This document shows, piece by piece, positions 1 to 12,278 of a DNA stretch of 64,000 nucleotides. Position 1 is the first letter of the stretch; each line of letters begins with the position of its first letter. The DNA is from Chrysemys picta bellii (lineage: Eukaryota > Chordata > Testudines > Emydidae), in contig NC_088795.1 of assembly GCF_011386835.1 (NCBI RefSeq), positions 17,837,441 through 17,901,440 on the forward strand, given 5' to 3'. The notes under the pieces were generated by a model. The model ran no database searches, was not told the origin of the DNA, and worked only from the letters and a program-made list of their open reading frames with translations. Both the position numbers and the translations under genes were made by a program.

Positions 1-490
1 TACTTGAAACAATCACATTTCAGAATAATATAATACCTGTAGCCTCTGTCAGTAGCACCACTGTGAACACTACAATCAATGCCCCATAGTCCAAGATGAG
101 TAATAGATACTGCTGGCCAATCTATTTTCTGGCAAACTAACTCTTTTCACTTTATGATGGTCCCAACCTTGGAGACAACATAATGCTTGCTGGAAGGGAA
201 GGGTGAGCCAGATTCCAAGATGCTTAAACTAGCTCATCAGCCGCTTGCTTAATCACTGATGAGGCAGGCCACTTTTGCCATCTGGGAGGTGAACCAAACA
301 TCATGGTTTGGGTTCTGAATTAATTTAAAATCAGTTCACTGGAGCAGACCCATCTTCCAGCATAATCTAACTGAACACTGCTGATAACTTGCAACAAGGA
401 AAGTGCACTGTAATACAAAACTGGATCAGCAGCACACATCTATACAGAAGTAAAAACAATATGCTGGATTATTACAAACAAAAATAGAAA
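1..490. other. Unique AT-rich sequence, nothing recognised
   Basis: No repeat family, splice-flanked open frame or RNA gene is recognised. The composition is like the rest of the unique intron-like background. Confidence 0.5.
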
Positions 491-497
491 CTAATGG

Positions 498-735
498 ATG
501 CCCCAGATCAAATCTCTGAGGTTCCCCCATTTGTAATGTCCTTGGATCAGAGCTCACTTTGCTTTTGGAAAGCAGCTTATGATTTCTTAGGTTACTTCAA
601 AACCATTATGGAAGCACTATCCTTGAGTTTTGGAGGAGAAATTTATGGCTGACTGAATCAAAGGCCTTCAGCAGATCAATAAAAGTTACCTGTATTATGG
701 CCCTCACCCATTGCCTTAGAGTTCCATTGGTGACT
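498..735 (-). mobile_element. Decayed LINE reverse-transcriptase remnant (CR1/L2/jockey-like)
   Basis: Reading the minus strand, positions 684-651 translate to FIDLLKAFDSV. This fits the conserved reverse-transcriptase block that carries the first catalytic aspartate (consensus F-[IL]-D-L-x-K-A-F-D-x-V). Further along the same strand, 530-499 reads GEPQRFDLGH, a worn form of the G-x-P-Q-G-S-x-L-G-P block. The two blocks have the right order and orientation, but stop codons and frame shifts lie between them, so nothing can be expressed. The PQG-type second block argues for the CR1/L2/jockey side of LINEs rather than RTE or L1. No 3' end is recognised, and the limits are only those of the readable motifs. 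Confidence 0.6.
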
Positions 736-884
736 GCGCTTTATTGGTAGAATGAATAGTTCCGAAATCTGACTAGACTAAGAAGCTCTTGCTGCAGCAG
801 AGAGACTGAAACACTGTGAATATTCAGTGAAAACAGTAGGCAGTCACCAGCAAACTGCTGTCACCTTTAGCCAGTAAAATCTCA

Positions 885-1092
885 GGCCAAAATTTTCAAA
901 CTCAGTTGTCTAAAATTAGTCTCAGAATCCAAAATTAGACACCTTAAAAAATGTCCCTGATTTTGAGTAGTGCTGAGTACCCACAAATCCTACTGAAGTC
1001 AATAAGAAGTGGAGATACTCCGCACCTTTGAAAATCAGCCCACTTTTATTTAGTTGCCTAACTTCAGACAACCCGGCTTGAAAATTTTGGCC
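885..1092. mobile_element. Palindromic MITE with 15-bp perfect terminal inverted repeats
   Basis: The left end GGCCAAAATTTTCAA (885-899) is matched exactly in inverse by 1078-1092. The interior contains the phrase 'actgaagtcaat', which recurs in many short elements of this window. No coding capacity. No convincing target duplication is seen. Probably a non-autonomous DNA transposon. Confidence 0.7.
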
Positions 1093-1389
1093 TCTGTCTC
1101 AGAAAAGTTCCTCCATATTAATCACACTGCACTATGCAGCTCACTCTTTTAGTGGCCAGGAAAAAACAGCAGTTCATTAACATATTTGTTTGTACACATT
1201 TTTCAAGCCATTTAGCCAATGAGGGTCAAATCTAGCAAGTTCAGTCAGACCACTTAGGGGAGTAAGGACTACCTCGCATCAATAATAGCCTTTCAGAGTG
1301 GAGACATAGGCACAACCAAAATAAATCTACACCACTCCGTTCTGGTTTACATTCTCCTTTATGCATGAGGACAGATGGTCCTCTGCTTA
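1093..1389. other. Unique sequence between two repeats
   Basis: No gene or repeat family is recognised in this stretch. Confidence 0.4.
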
Positions 1390-1643
1390 AGACACTGGGA
1401 TCAGCAGAGTTGAGTTTATTCCTAGCTCTGCTGTAGACTTCCCATGTGACCTTGGGAAATCACTGGATCTCTCTCTATCCGTTCCCCCTCTGTAAAATGG
1501 GGATTTCCTTTCTTTACCTCCCCCTTTGTCTGTCTTGTCTATTTCACTCTCAGCTCTTTGGGGCAGGGACAGTCTCAAACTATGTGTTTGTACAGCACCT
1601 CGCGCAATGGGGTTAATTGGGCAGGGATGTGATACTATAACAA
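1390..1643 (+). mobile_element. MIR/CORE-type SINE with reptile tail
   Basis: A central phrase 'ctgtaaaatggggat' is preceded by 'tgtgaccttgggaaatcac', both typical of MIR-family SINEs. The tail 'ctctttggggcagggac' and 'tgtttgtacagcacct' is the version common in turtle and crocodilian genomes. The copy is diverged and transcriptionally dead by appearance. The small minus-strand open frame overlapping it is incidental. Confidence 0.75.
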
Positions 1644-2212
1644 CTACTCAGAGACACTGCCAAAAATACTAAGATGTCAGGAAGAAAAGTGATAGCGAAC
1701 ATTATTGGTGTAGCTAGTGATAGAACGTAGCCAGTTCAAGGAGACAAATCACACAGATCATAACAGCATGCACAGGAGGTATGGACTTTTAAAATGTTTT
1801 TCTAGTAAGTGTTTAATCTGCAGCGATAGCTAGAAAGGTAACTGTATAAATATGGCACCTTCTTAGTCAATATAGGTCATTCCTGTGGGTCTGAGTCACT
1901 TTACTGGCACAAACCATCTTTCCTTCCAATCCCTTTAGATCCTATACAGCTGTGGGCATATGAGCTGGGTTCCACTCCGCATCAACAGCACAATTGTTAG
2001 GCTCCATAATCTATTACTGGTGATCACACAAGGTATGCAGAAAGAACATGGACTGATTTTCTAATCTCAGTTTGAGTTTTCGGTCATCGGTTAGAAAATT
2101 ATCCCGACTGTAAACTATAGGGGCGGGGGGGGGGAGTGAGCTAGAATCCCTGAGAGGATAAAAATGGAGGCCCATAATCTCATTTTAGAGAACCAATTTT
2201 TAGCAAAAACAT

Positions 2213-2286
2213 TGGGTGAAATCCTGTCCCCACTAAAGTCAATGTGAGTTTTGCTACTGACTTCAGTAGAGCCAGGATTTCACCCA
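2213..2286. mobile_element. Short palindromic MITE, 14-bp perfect TIR
   Basis: TGGGTGAAATCCTG at the left end is matched exactly in inverse at the right end. The middle carries two inverse copies of a 'gactt(c)a-gt' phrase. At 74 bp the whole element is nearly one hairpin. Confidence 0.7.
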
Positions 2287-2330
2287 CGGTACTGAGTGAA
2301 AATGTAATGATAGGAAAGACTAAGGGCGTT

Positions 2331-2394
2331 AGATTCTCAGCTGGTATAAACTGACTTCACTGTAGTTACCGCAATTTATATCAGCTGAGGATCT
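2331..2394. mobile_element. Short palindromic MITE
   Basis: AGATTCTCAGCTGGTATAAA is mirrored by TTTATATCAGCTGAGGATCT, with one or two mismatches. It belongs to the reptile/bird family whose ends carry an 'agctggt(g/a)taaa' phrase. Confidence 0.65.
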
Positions 2395-2399
2395 TTTCC

Positions 2400-3665
2400 T
2401 CTTTCACAATAAGAAAAATAGTGACAAGGAGAGAGGGGATTAGAATGTCTTTGCCATTGACAGCTTTGTGTGAATTGCAATTGTAATGGATGTCTCTTTC
2501 AATTCACACTACTCACTGTTGCCAAGATGCTTTCGACATGTCATTCCCCCCTCTTTTCCTTTCATTAGTTAATTCTCTGTGACCAGTATGTACCTGTATA
2601 TATTCATTGCAAACAAAAACTACATTAATACATAATACAGGCTGATGGGATGAACACAAGGGGCAAATTCAGAGATGATCAAAAGTCATCATCATAATCA
2701 CTGGCTACTACAAATCGTTTAAACCAAAGCACCACAGTAATGATTGCCTCAAGTCCCTATCTGATGTGTTCTTGTTTAAAAGCCCAGCACTGATGTTGGT
2801 GAATGAATGTTAATTTGCCATTATCTCAGCTGCTCTAACTGACAGTTTGACAGGAAATCAATAGCTACACAATTCGACTGCTGGCTGGAAAGAAAAAAAA
2901 AACTGGTTTGCCATAAGTATGCCGAACACATTCCACAATTAGAATACTGATGGATAGGGACCTCCTATTGCTTATCTCCACCTCCTTGAGCACATGGTTG
3001 CTACATGTTCCATCTCACTAGGGACCTGTTCTATCTCAGCTGTAAAGGTCTAACAAAGGAAAACACTTAAGGAGTGTGATTGAAAAAGGCATTCTTTTTG
3101 GTGGAAATCCCCCCAAAAATTCTGCACATCACTTGGCTTCTGTTCTTACACATCGCAAACACATCTGAGCTGCACCTTGAATGCTTTTAGAGGTCCATGC
3201 AGAGATAACCTCTTCTTTTTTATGTTAGAATATGTAGAAGTCTGGTAATCAGAGACTTACAACTGCCATCTTGACAAATTCTCCTTCAGCAAACTGACCA
3301 GCCATTCTAGCTTTGCATACAAAGTAGATCAACAACCTTCTGCAGAACTAGATAGTTCATATACATAGTAACTGAACAGCATTGCTTGAGAATGTCATTG
3401 TGTGTTTTAGAAGGTTAAATGTACAGGGCCAAATTCAGAAGCCCTTGATACACAAGTCCAAGTCTTGAGAGTTTCATAAGTATATTTCCTTTGTCAAGTC
3501 CCTTCTTAAAAGTCACCTGCCAGAATACATACAGGAAGGAAACCAAAAGTTAAGCAAATACTAAGTTGTGATCACTGCTGTTTGGATAAGAAGCGTGCAC
3601 CTAACTAGTCTGTACTAAAGCATACTGACATTTTTGTTACCCTAGTCATCACTTCTAGTTGTTTC
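2400..3665. other. Unique sequence; possible conserved non-coding block
   Basis: No recognisable repeat lies here. Around 2805-2870 there is a compact group of transcription-factor-like sites: TTAAT, the E-box CAGCTG (2827-2832) and two TGACAG cores (2840-2845 and 2848-2853) of the TALE homeodomain type. This is motif reading only; conservation cannot be judged from one sequence. Confidence 0.3.
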
Positions 3666-3669
3666 TTTC

Positions 3670-3808
3670 ATTCACCTGTCTTGCCTTTAAGGCTGTAAGT
3701 TCTTTTGGGCAACGATTGACATTTTCTATATGTTTGTAAGCACCCAGGCACCATGGAGTCCAACTTGGTTGGCCTGTAGGTGCCGCTGCAATCTAAATGA
3801 TTATTAAC
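3670..3808 (+). mobile_element. MIR/CORE-type SINE tail fragment
   Basis: 'ggctgtaagttcttttgggc', then 'gtttgtaagcacccaggcac' and a final 'ctgcaatctaaatgattatt', follow the usual tail of reptile CORE-SINEs in order. The head is missing. Confidence 0.6.
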
Positions 3809-4555
3809 AATATTTGATGGCAGAACTTGTCTCAGACTCAAACTATAATTTTTTAAACAGCTGCATTACATTTTTGTTACCAAGGATGACTAGTCCTCTG
3901 CACCCTTCAACAACTAAAAATATTCTATATACTCTGAGATATTAAGGGTGTTGCGGACAATGACAAAAAACTTGTAGCCCTGAAAGCTTTTGAGCCAGTT
4001 TTCTAAACCCATCTAAGTTTATAAAACTTCCAGTTCAATAGTTTATCCACCAGATGGGATTGTACATCAGGACTACATGAAAATATATTCTTAATCACAA
4101 AGCACTTATCATTAAATACCCATGTTCAAGGATATCACACAGGGAGGATATGGCTCTTCATTCTGCCCAGTGGATCACACTCCAGCAAATTGTTTAAAAC
4201 CCTTTAGGGGTGTGACTGTCCAGGAAAGCAGCTGGCAAGTAATGGTGCTAAATAACCTGAGTTTTGAGGCAAACGTGCATGTCACAGATGTCTATAAAGC
4301 ATCTACTGCTAAAACAGTCAGCACATTCCAATAAAGGGGGGGAAATTAAATAAATAAATGACAACCCAAAAGAATATCTCCACCTCTAGTGCATCATTAC
4401 ATAATAAGACATCCCCAGGCTCTGTGTGTGTGCAATTAAAAAAAAAAAGTCCTGTAATACTTGGCAGTGCTCCCTCTAGCATTTCACTTTCCTCATTTCT
4501 GCTTCTAGACTCTCACTTCTGTGCCATTTAGGCTTTTTCTTCAAGAGGAAAGGAA
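3809..4555. other. Unique sequence, nothing recognised
   Basis: A 70-codon open frame at 4122-4334 has no recognisable motif and no splice context. No repeat family is seen. Confidence 0.4.
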
Positions 4556-4745
4556 GTGTGTTCTGGAGTTAGCTAAGAGAAGGTAAAATCCTACTGAAGA
4601 CAGGCTGTTTGTACATGAGTTAGCAGGTCCAGGTAAACTCCCATCTCTCCCATAGTCTTACTCCACCTAACTCATGTGGAACTACAAACAGGCTTGTCTT
4701 CACTATGATTTTACCTAGTCTTAGCTAGCTTGGGTTAAGAACGCA
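4556..4745. mobile_element. Long imperfect palindrome (MITE)
   Basis: The left arm (4556-4622, containing 'aggtaaaatcctactgaag' and 'caggctgtttgta') is repeated inversely in the right arm (4667-4745, 'tacaaacaggcttgtcttc', 'gattttacct'). A short spacer separates the arms. This is the structure of a fold-back or MITE element. Target duplications were not resolved. Confidence 0.7.
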
Positions 4746-4834
4746 TCTTTTTTCCTAGTAAAAGCACACTCTGATTGTCTGATTCCTTAGACTGACCTTT
4801 GGGTCACAAAGGACCTCTCTATAGTCAAAAATTA

Positions 4835-5125
4835 AGAGCTGGTTGAAAATATTTTCAAAAAAAAAATTCACGGTAAAATGGGTTTTGATCTAAAGTAAAT
4901 TTCTTGTGGAAAAATATCGCTATTAAGATTTTTTTTAAAATTAATAGGAAATTTCTAAATTAATTTTTTTGTTTCATATAAACTTGCATTTTAGGTTGAA
5001 AAACTGAGAAGAAAGGAAAACCAAAAAGCAACAAACATTTTCATTTCATTTAGTTTCAAAATTTCCCAAGAAATATCCCCCCAAAATGTTCATTTGTCAT
5101 GAAAAAAAAATTTGGCCAATGTTTA
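4835..5125. repeat. AT-rich dispersed repeat ('gagctggttgaaaa' family)
   Basis: It starts 'gagctggttgaaaatatttt' and runs through A/T-rich, partly self-complementary sequence ('tttcatttcatttagtttc') to 'aaaatttggccaat'. Similar blocks occur at 14140-14420, 54377-54620 and 60374-60675, which suggests a dispersed element rather than simple AT richness. Confidence 0.5.
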
Positions 5126-5448
5126 TTCTTCATATACACCGTCTCTGACACTGTCTCTCTTCTAGCAATGATTCCTATCATCCAAAATAGCTGTTTTAGG
5201 GAAAGATCACCACCAGCCTGGACATGCTAATATTGTTCCATAATAAAAGCAAGCCACGCAGCCATTTCAGTAAAATTTTTGTGGAAATTTTTCAACCAGA
5301 CTTACAAACGACCGTGTTTTAAGCATGACATCAGAACAGAAGCATTGACTGATTATACTCTGAGGGCATTTCTAGCACCTTCTGAAAGCTGTATTAGTTC
5401 CTAATCAACTATCTTTTTATGGGTGTCATGCACATAACATATCTTTCA
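5126..5448. other. Unique AT-rich sequence
   Basis: Nothing recognised beyond a short stretch at 5280-5300 that resembles the end of the AT-rich repeat family ('tttttcaaccaga'). Confidence 0.35.
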
Positions 5449-5849
5449 GGTTGCCACCTCTGAGCACAGAAAAACTGGTTGGTCTCTGGGCAGGGCCAGG
5501 TCGCAGATCAGGGGGAACCATGGGGGGTGGATCAGCTCTCGGAAAGTTATGCAAGACTTGGAGGTCCACAGGGGAGGGGCAGGTGCACCAGTTCCCCATT
5601 GGCTGGTGCCTGCTCCAGTATGCCGCATGCACACAGGACCCAGGTGCCAGCTGGGCGGCCCTGGTGAACTCTTAGCAGAGACACGTGTGGCCAATAGTAA
5701 AGATTGCGGTGTGTGCAGACACATGCATACAGCAAAAAAATAAAATAAAAAAATTAAAAGCTCTGGAAGTTATTTCTTCTGACTGGCAACCAGCAAAGCA
5801 CTAGAAAAACCAGCCAGATCAGTCAAAAATTGGCCAGGTAGCAACCCTA
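5449..5849. mobile_element. Non-autonomous DNA element with 'aggttgccacct' ends
   Basis: The left end 'caggttgccacctctg' and the right end 'ggccaggtagcaaccct' are approximate inverse copies. Next to them, 'aactggttggtct' is mirrored by 'cagatcagtcaaaaatt'. The interior is GC-rich and gives several overlapping short open frames on both strands, none with protein-like features. Target duplications are not clear. Confidence 0.55.
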
Positions 5850-8800
5850 CAAACACAGTAAGTGATTTTCAGTTTTGAGCAAATGGGGCAATAAACTTGC
5901 TTATTAACTAAGCAGCATCTGAATACTTCACTCAGAAATAAACATTAGTAATTGCCAACCTATCCCTACCTGTTACACACAGACTTACGGGAATGAGCCA
6001 GCCAGCCCTTGAATGCGTGTGAGAGGGGAAGGATGCAGCTAGCAACTCTTGAAGACACTGATGGGGAGCAGTGGGTAACAAGGTCAGGCAGTTCTCAGAA
6101 CTCAACTCCAAACAAGACATACCCCAAACACAATCCCAATAGTCCCACCCCACATGTCAATTTAGCCTATTCACCCAACCGTAGTGTTTACACTATCACA
6201 TTCTCCTGTTATACTCTTCATGTTACAATGAGATTTCCACAGATTAATGAGGTAACAGAAGAAAATCAGTAGAGAGAAAGAAAGACTTAACTATCTCTAA
6301 CCTGGCAAAAAGAAACCCACCCTGTAATGATGCCCAGATCCAAAATCCTTTCAAGTTTCCCAAGGTTCGGTACATTTTAGTTCAACTTGAACTCTTTTCA
6401 GGGGGTGTTATAGGTTACTTGGGTATCGGAATTAGATATCACTGCAGGATTCTTTGCTCGTGACAAATGACTGACATTTGGTCCTATCAGATGAACCTGT
6501 ATCTTTCAACGTATACAGGCACAGCTTATGGTAAAGTATTAATTGAACTGAATCTTTGATGTTTGGTAAAGCTTGAGAGGAAATTTCTTTAAATTAGCAA
6601 CAGAAAAATCGGAAAGACCATTTCCAAGGCAGTAGCTATAGTAAACGGCACGAGGTGCGCTGATTCAGGCAGGCCTTTTAACAGGTCACTTTGTCAGGAG
6701 AGACTCGCCTTTATTACCACTTTTGTTAACTGAAAATATTTCCAAAACCGACTGCCCATAAATTCAATCAACTCAGCTAATACTTTAGTCAAAACACAAC
6801 AAAAATTAACCTGTTAGACTTAGACAGCGAAAGGTATGGCTCCTGCAGCCAGGATCTTGAGTAACACTCTAATTCACCCATTTCATTGCATGTACCACCA
6901 TTTTTAAAAACATGGTCTGTACAAGATTCCATCCACAAAGATCCAGCACTCTTTGAAGTCAGTTTGATTTCATGGAGGTACATAATTTTCCTGAGAGATG
7001 CTAATACTCATTTAAATAATAATGACCAGCAAAAGTGACCAATACATGGCAGTTAATGTTCAGCTGAAGTAAGAGTTTGTTCTGTAGACTTCAACCAGTA
7101 CCACTTTACCAGCTGCCAGGAATTGGCCCATGTGGTGGTCACTACTTTATATTCCACCTCAAATCAATAAATTAAGAAAATATGAACTTGAAGGAATCAA
7201 CCACCATGTTTGGTTTAATTTATTTTAAAGTCAATTAGTTAAAATTTGATGCAGATCTCGCCATTGAATATTTATTTATTTACAGTACCAGGCTTATCCT
7301 AGCAGTTGTATTTCATACATACTGCTCTCTGTATCTTCAGTTGAATTTGACGTCTTAGAATTCCTGCTATCCATTGCCAGCTGTCCACTTATCATACATG
7401 AGAGTCTACACTCACAGCGGTGAATGCAGGGTTTTTATGCAACCGTATCTCGATCAAGGCCAAAGGTTTGGAGTTTGGAGACAAAGGACAATTGGGGGCT
7501 CTCATTTTTCCTTTCACATCTTTGACCTGCAGCAGTTTAGGCCTCCCCAATTCATTTAATATATCAATCTTCCCAATTCAATGACAAGCAGGTGTTTTGG
7601 GCATCATCTAACTGCCAACTATCATCTTTAGAAAAGTAATCTAAGGCTTGAATGAATTAGAGTTGTCATGCTTTTGTTTTGAGACAGGGAAAGGCATTCC
7701 CCCCACCCCATCATTCAGATACTGAAAGAAAACTACAGGATCGTCTCCTTACACTAGCCATGTGCAGATCTGAAAGTAAACCATAAACTGCAGTTGTTAA
7801 ACTCCCCTTTCAGATTGCCTTATCCTTCCTTATCAGCCTTGCTTTGTTCCATTACAGAGCTTTTTATCCCAGTGACCCTCATTTTCAACTGACATACCGT
7901 AGACTCAGAAGAGTGCTAGCTACAACCCATAAAAGAAAAGCTTGGGTTCTATTTTCTGATTCAATGTTCGTGATTGAATAACGTTCAAAGACAGTGCTGC
8001 TTTTTTGAAGGTGGGATCCTTTCTCCTCCCGCCACGATTGAAGAACCTCCACACGGGACAGATTTTTCAGAAGAGTCACTACTCTATAATAAATAGCAGT
8101 GCAGAGAATATATAGCAAAGGCTGCATCGTGCCATCACAAAGCAGAGCCAGGAATCTCAGCAAAGCGCTACAAATATGAATGGTATTGTACTATGTTGTA
8201 TTAGGAATGAACGATGCTAATTTGCAATAAAATTGACCCTCATGTAAATATACAGAAGATGGTGAAGCAAAGAGGCCTTGTCAATTGTGGCATTAGTCAG
8301 CCACCTGTTATTTCCCACAGACTCTAATTTAAGAGGTGGTCCCATAATGCTTTTCCCATCGATTAATCCAGAGGCTTTTTCCTAAATAGATTTCTGCCTG
8401 AAGAGTTAATGCATAGCTTAGCATGCAAAGATAGTGGTACCCACTCCAAGTGCAAACAGAACTTACCCTCCATTTCCAAATCAATAGGAGTTCTGATATT
8501 AGTGGCTTACAAAACAACACCCCCAACATGTCATTTTAATCAGGTCACCCTTGGACACACATGAAATAATTCTATGTAGATAACAGGCTATTAATCCATT
8601 GAAAATATTTACATGTTATTCACAAAGTGCCCCATTTCTACTGAAATCAAAATGACAAATCCTGTTACATCACCATTTAACCAGATGCCTTAAGGGTCTC
8701 AGAGACTGGAATGAAAGGATTACATAAGGATTTTTTAAAAAAGATTCACAGTAGAGGAAAATGCCTGGGAGATCATTAAGGTTTTCTTCCAGATAGCATG

Positions 8801-10064
8801 CATGGAATCAAAACGTTTGGTTTGTTTCATTATTACAGAAGTCAGCCTATTCTGACATCTGAACTGGCTGGCACAAATGGGAATTAATGTTTTCTGCATG
8901 CTCCCAGTCAAAATACACTATGAACTTTCAGAGTGTGCCCTGACCTCAGCTTTAACCTAGAGAAACCACTCTGAGTGGCTGTAAGATGCAATTCAGTATC
9001 TGTGCTGCTTCAGTGCAGAGACTCCTGGGGCAATTCCCCCATTAAAGGTTACACATTTTTCCTTGCAAAATAAGATCAAACCATCATGCTCATCTTGTGA
9101 GTGATGGCCACAGCATGCAGCCTAAACGGAGAAAGGTTATGGCTTTACCTGCTAAACTGCAGAAGTTTCAGCATGCTAGATAGCAGCTTTGTACTTGTTA
9201 GCAGAGTTTGCTAGACTGATGGTGTGAGTTAAAAGTTTCACAGGGTGTCAAGATTGCTGCCTGTGAATTATGGCAGGTGGAGTGAAATGAAATAATAGAT
9301 CTAAAGCCTTTTATTCGGAACTGGAACGGAATCCAAATCCCTTTTTCAGGTTCAAATGAAATATGGTTCACTTTAGTTTCTTTTATTCTCTTTGTGACTC
9401 TGCATATCTTGGTTTACAAACAATCCGGGACAGATGCCAAAATATTGAGTAAAATTAATTATTTGAGGCCTGATTTTGCCACGCTTTCTCATGTTCACAA
9501 GTAGCCTATTGAAATACAGGCCCGCCTCAATCACAATGACCAATTTCTGGAAATGTCATAAGATTTCTTACAAGGTTCACAGATTCAAGTGGTAGCGTAA
9601 CCATACTTAATGGAGACAATCTGCTGAATCGGTGATACTCACTCTCAGCTTCTATAGTCACATGCTACCCGTTGGGCTGCACTGCATGTCATTTGTATAG
9701 TTCATAGGTTTCATCAGAGTTCTTCATATTATGCCAGGTCTGAAGCAGAAAACAGCACAGTTATCACAGGTGTGCTGTCTACAATGCCTACCATATGTAA
9801 ATCAGGATGGGTGGAGTGCTGAGAGTACATCCTTTGTTCCCAGAGCAGCTGAAGGGCAGAGGAAAGGGAATAGAAGGAGGAACGTATTGTGTCAAATGAG
9901 GTCACAGAGATCCACAGATTATTCACAACATTTATGTCATGCTGTTGCTGCATCAGTATGAAGTGACGTTCAGTCACAATTAAAACATAACACGCCCATA
10001 TTGAAAAGTCCTACAGAATTTAATAGGGATGAAAAGGTTCTGTAGCAATACTGCAGATCCCAAG
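5850..10064. other. Long unique AT-rich stretch
   Basis: No gene is recognised in about 4.2 kb. Open frames here are at most 92 codons and have no identifiable motifs. A half copy of a 'ggcctgattttgccac' palindromic element is visible near 9467-9535. The rest is intron-like or intergenic sequence. Confidence 0.4.
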
Positions 10065-10084
10065 CATTCAAATATCAGGATTTT

Positions 10085-10345
10085 TCAGGGTCTGAATCAT
10101 AAGATTTGCTTTTTTAAAATCTCGTGGTTTTTAAGCCAGACATTCTACATTCTTTCTTATTTGCCTTCTAGTTTTTAAGCCTTTAGGGTATGCTCTCGCT
10201 TTTCAGCTTTTCTCCACAACCAGGAGAATTAGAAATTTACTTTTTTTTTTTAAATAATGAAAGCAGAGCTTCTCATCCTAACAAGTGACTCCAGGAGCTG
10301 GGGCTTTAAAAAGCAAATATCTTACAACTCACAATATAATTACAA
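10085..10345 (-). repeat. Dispersed element, same family as 50425-50575
   Basis: On the minus strand it reads 'aagccccagctcctggagtc', then 'gctctgctttcatt' and an A-run. On the plus strand 50425-50575 reads 'aatccccagctcctggattc', 'ctcagctttcatt' and an A-run. The shared order shows one repeat family in opposite orientations. Confidence 0.6.
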
Positions 10346-10349
10346 TATT

Positions 10350-12278
10350 TTTATAAAATTTTATTTGTATAGAAAAGAAAAACACTGCAATAGAAATTAC
10401 TTTTAAGACTTCTAGCTGTAAATAGACAATGAGATCCTTCTTTCAAGGTTTTTTTTTAAACCATTCCATAAAAGGGATACAATTTTCTCTTAAAGTCTGT
10501 TAGAATATTCCCTATGCCAGGACATCATGCTATAATTAGCTCATGGCAATCTGTCATGAAGTTGTTCTAGGTTTGTAACATTGTTTATAACCTTTTAGGG
10601 TACACACATATCTATCCCTGCTGTATCCAGGATGTACCTACCATGCTGAAATAAGACAGGAAGAATAGAAGACTAGAGCAAGCTCCTCCTTTCTGACTAC
10701 AGAACTATGGAGTTCTATAGATTGTCACACATTAAGAACTACAGGTGCATGTAATTAAATATCTTCCACATATATACACCTGTGATTTAGACTGAATTTG
10801 CAAGCATATTTGCACAGGTGTGCGAAGCTTAAAGTGCTGCTACTCCCATATGTCACAGATTCAGATAAACACCTGCAGCAATTTGAAGTGAAGGTTCACA
10901 TTCATTTCAAATTGCTTTTAGGGCACATATTTGTATCATCATTCTAAACCTACATGTTTACTTCTTGGTTTGGAACTTGACATTCTACAAGCACCTATGT
11001 TGATTTTGCTTTGTTCTCTGTGGAACTAGCTGGGGGGCACTACTAATATTTTTACAGCAAACCTGTTTTGAACATATCCATGCACTAAACTACTTTTCAT
11101 CACAATCATGGGCAAAATCAACCCCTGCCAGGAGGTGAAATTGCATAATATGGACACAAAGCACATGGTTTTAAAGAGGTAGTACAGGCACTGATGTTAA
11201 AATGATTTTGCCCAGATTTTCTGTTGCTTTGCTGAAAAAATAAATCTGTGGTGCTTTTTTATATTCCTAAGTAATAAATAATGTATTTTATTCTAAAAAT
11301 ATTGATAAAAATGGGCCAGATGTCAGAGCATAAAACAAGTTATTAGAAAAAAAGGAGGGAGAAAAAGTAGGGCAGAACAATTTAGCCTTATATGGAACGA
11401 CTGGATGGAGAAAAACACAATCATGGAAACAAATGAGCTGCATAGACAGGGAAAGGAACAATACAAATCTCAGCCCAGGTTTCAGGAACCCTCTTTCTAA
11501 CTAGATTTATGAAGATCGCGCCTTAAAATAATATCTCTTCTCTGCATTGCACCTGATTATCCTGAAACAAAGCAAAATAAAAGAGAATTCAAAAGTGCAG
11601 CAAATAATATCTTTTGCTTTCTGACTTTCTTTCCCCCCTCACTAAAAGATGGCCTGATCAAGCTGCATTCTTTGATGCTAGATACTTGTTTGTTTACAAA
11701 ACATGCAAGTGTTGGAGGCCTATTGATTTCTTACCTTAACTGGAAGTACTATCCTAGGAGCTGTTCACGGAAAAAGGGATGCAAACAAACACAGGCACTT
11801 GTGGGTACACTTTGTATGTGGTGAGAGCCTGAGGGTCAGATTCTGCTCTCTCACTGAGAAACCCAGAATAGCTTCATTCAGTTCTATGAAGTCACTCTGC
11901 ATTTATGCTGGTATGAGAACAGGAGCTTACCCTACCGCATGTCTGTTTACACGTGCTGTTTAAACTGCAGTGTTGTATTTTTTTTTCTTTTCACCAAAAG
12001 TAGTAGCACTGTTTAAAAGAACACATAGCATTAGTCTGTGTGGAAGAAAGCCTGCTACAGAAACCTCAAAGAGCTCCACTTCCCAGAGGTCAATATTCTT
12101 TGTTCCACTGGCATCCTCATCAAGGTGAGAATAAGTAGATTTTGTGCATGGGATAGGCAATTTCAAGACTAACCCTCTTGCTAAATGTCTCAGACTGCAG
12201 CAACTTCATCAAGGACAAGAAGTCTAGACACCAGGTATCACAGGGTTCTGCATGATTGAAATGCCTATGAAGATAATT
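10350..12278. other. Unique AT-rich sequence
   Basis: No gene is recognised. A diverged part of a palindromic element ('gagggtcagattctgctctc' at 11829) is the only repeat-like part seen. Confidence 0.4.
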
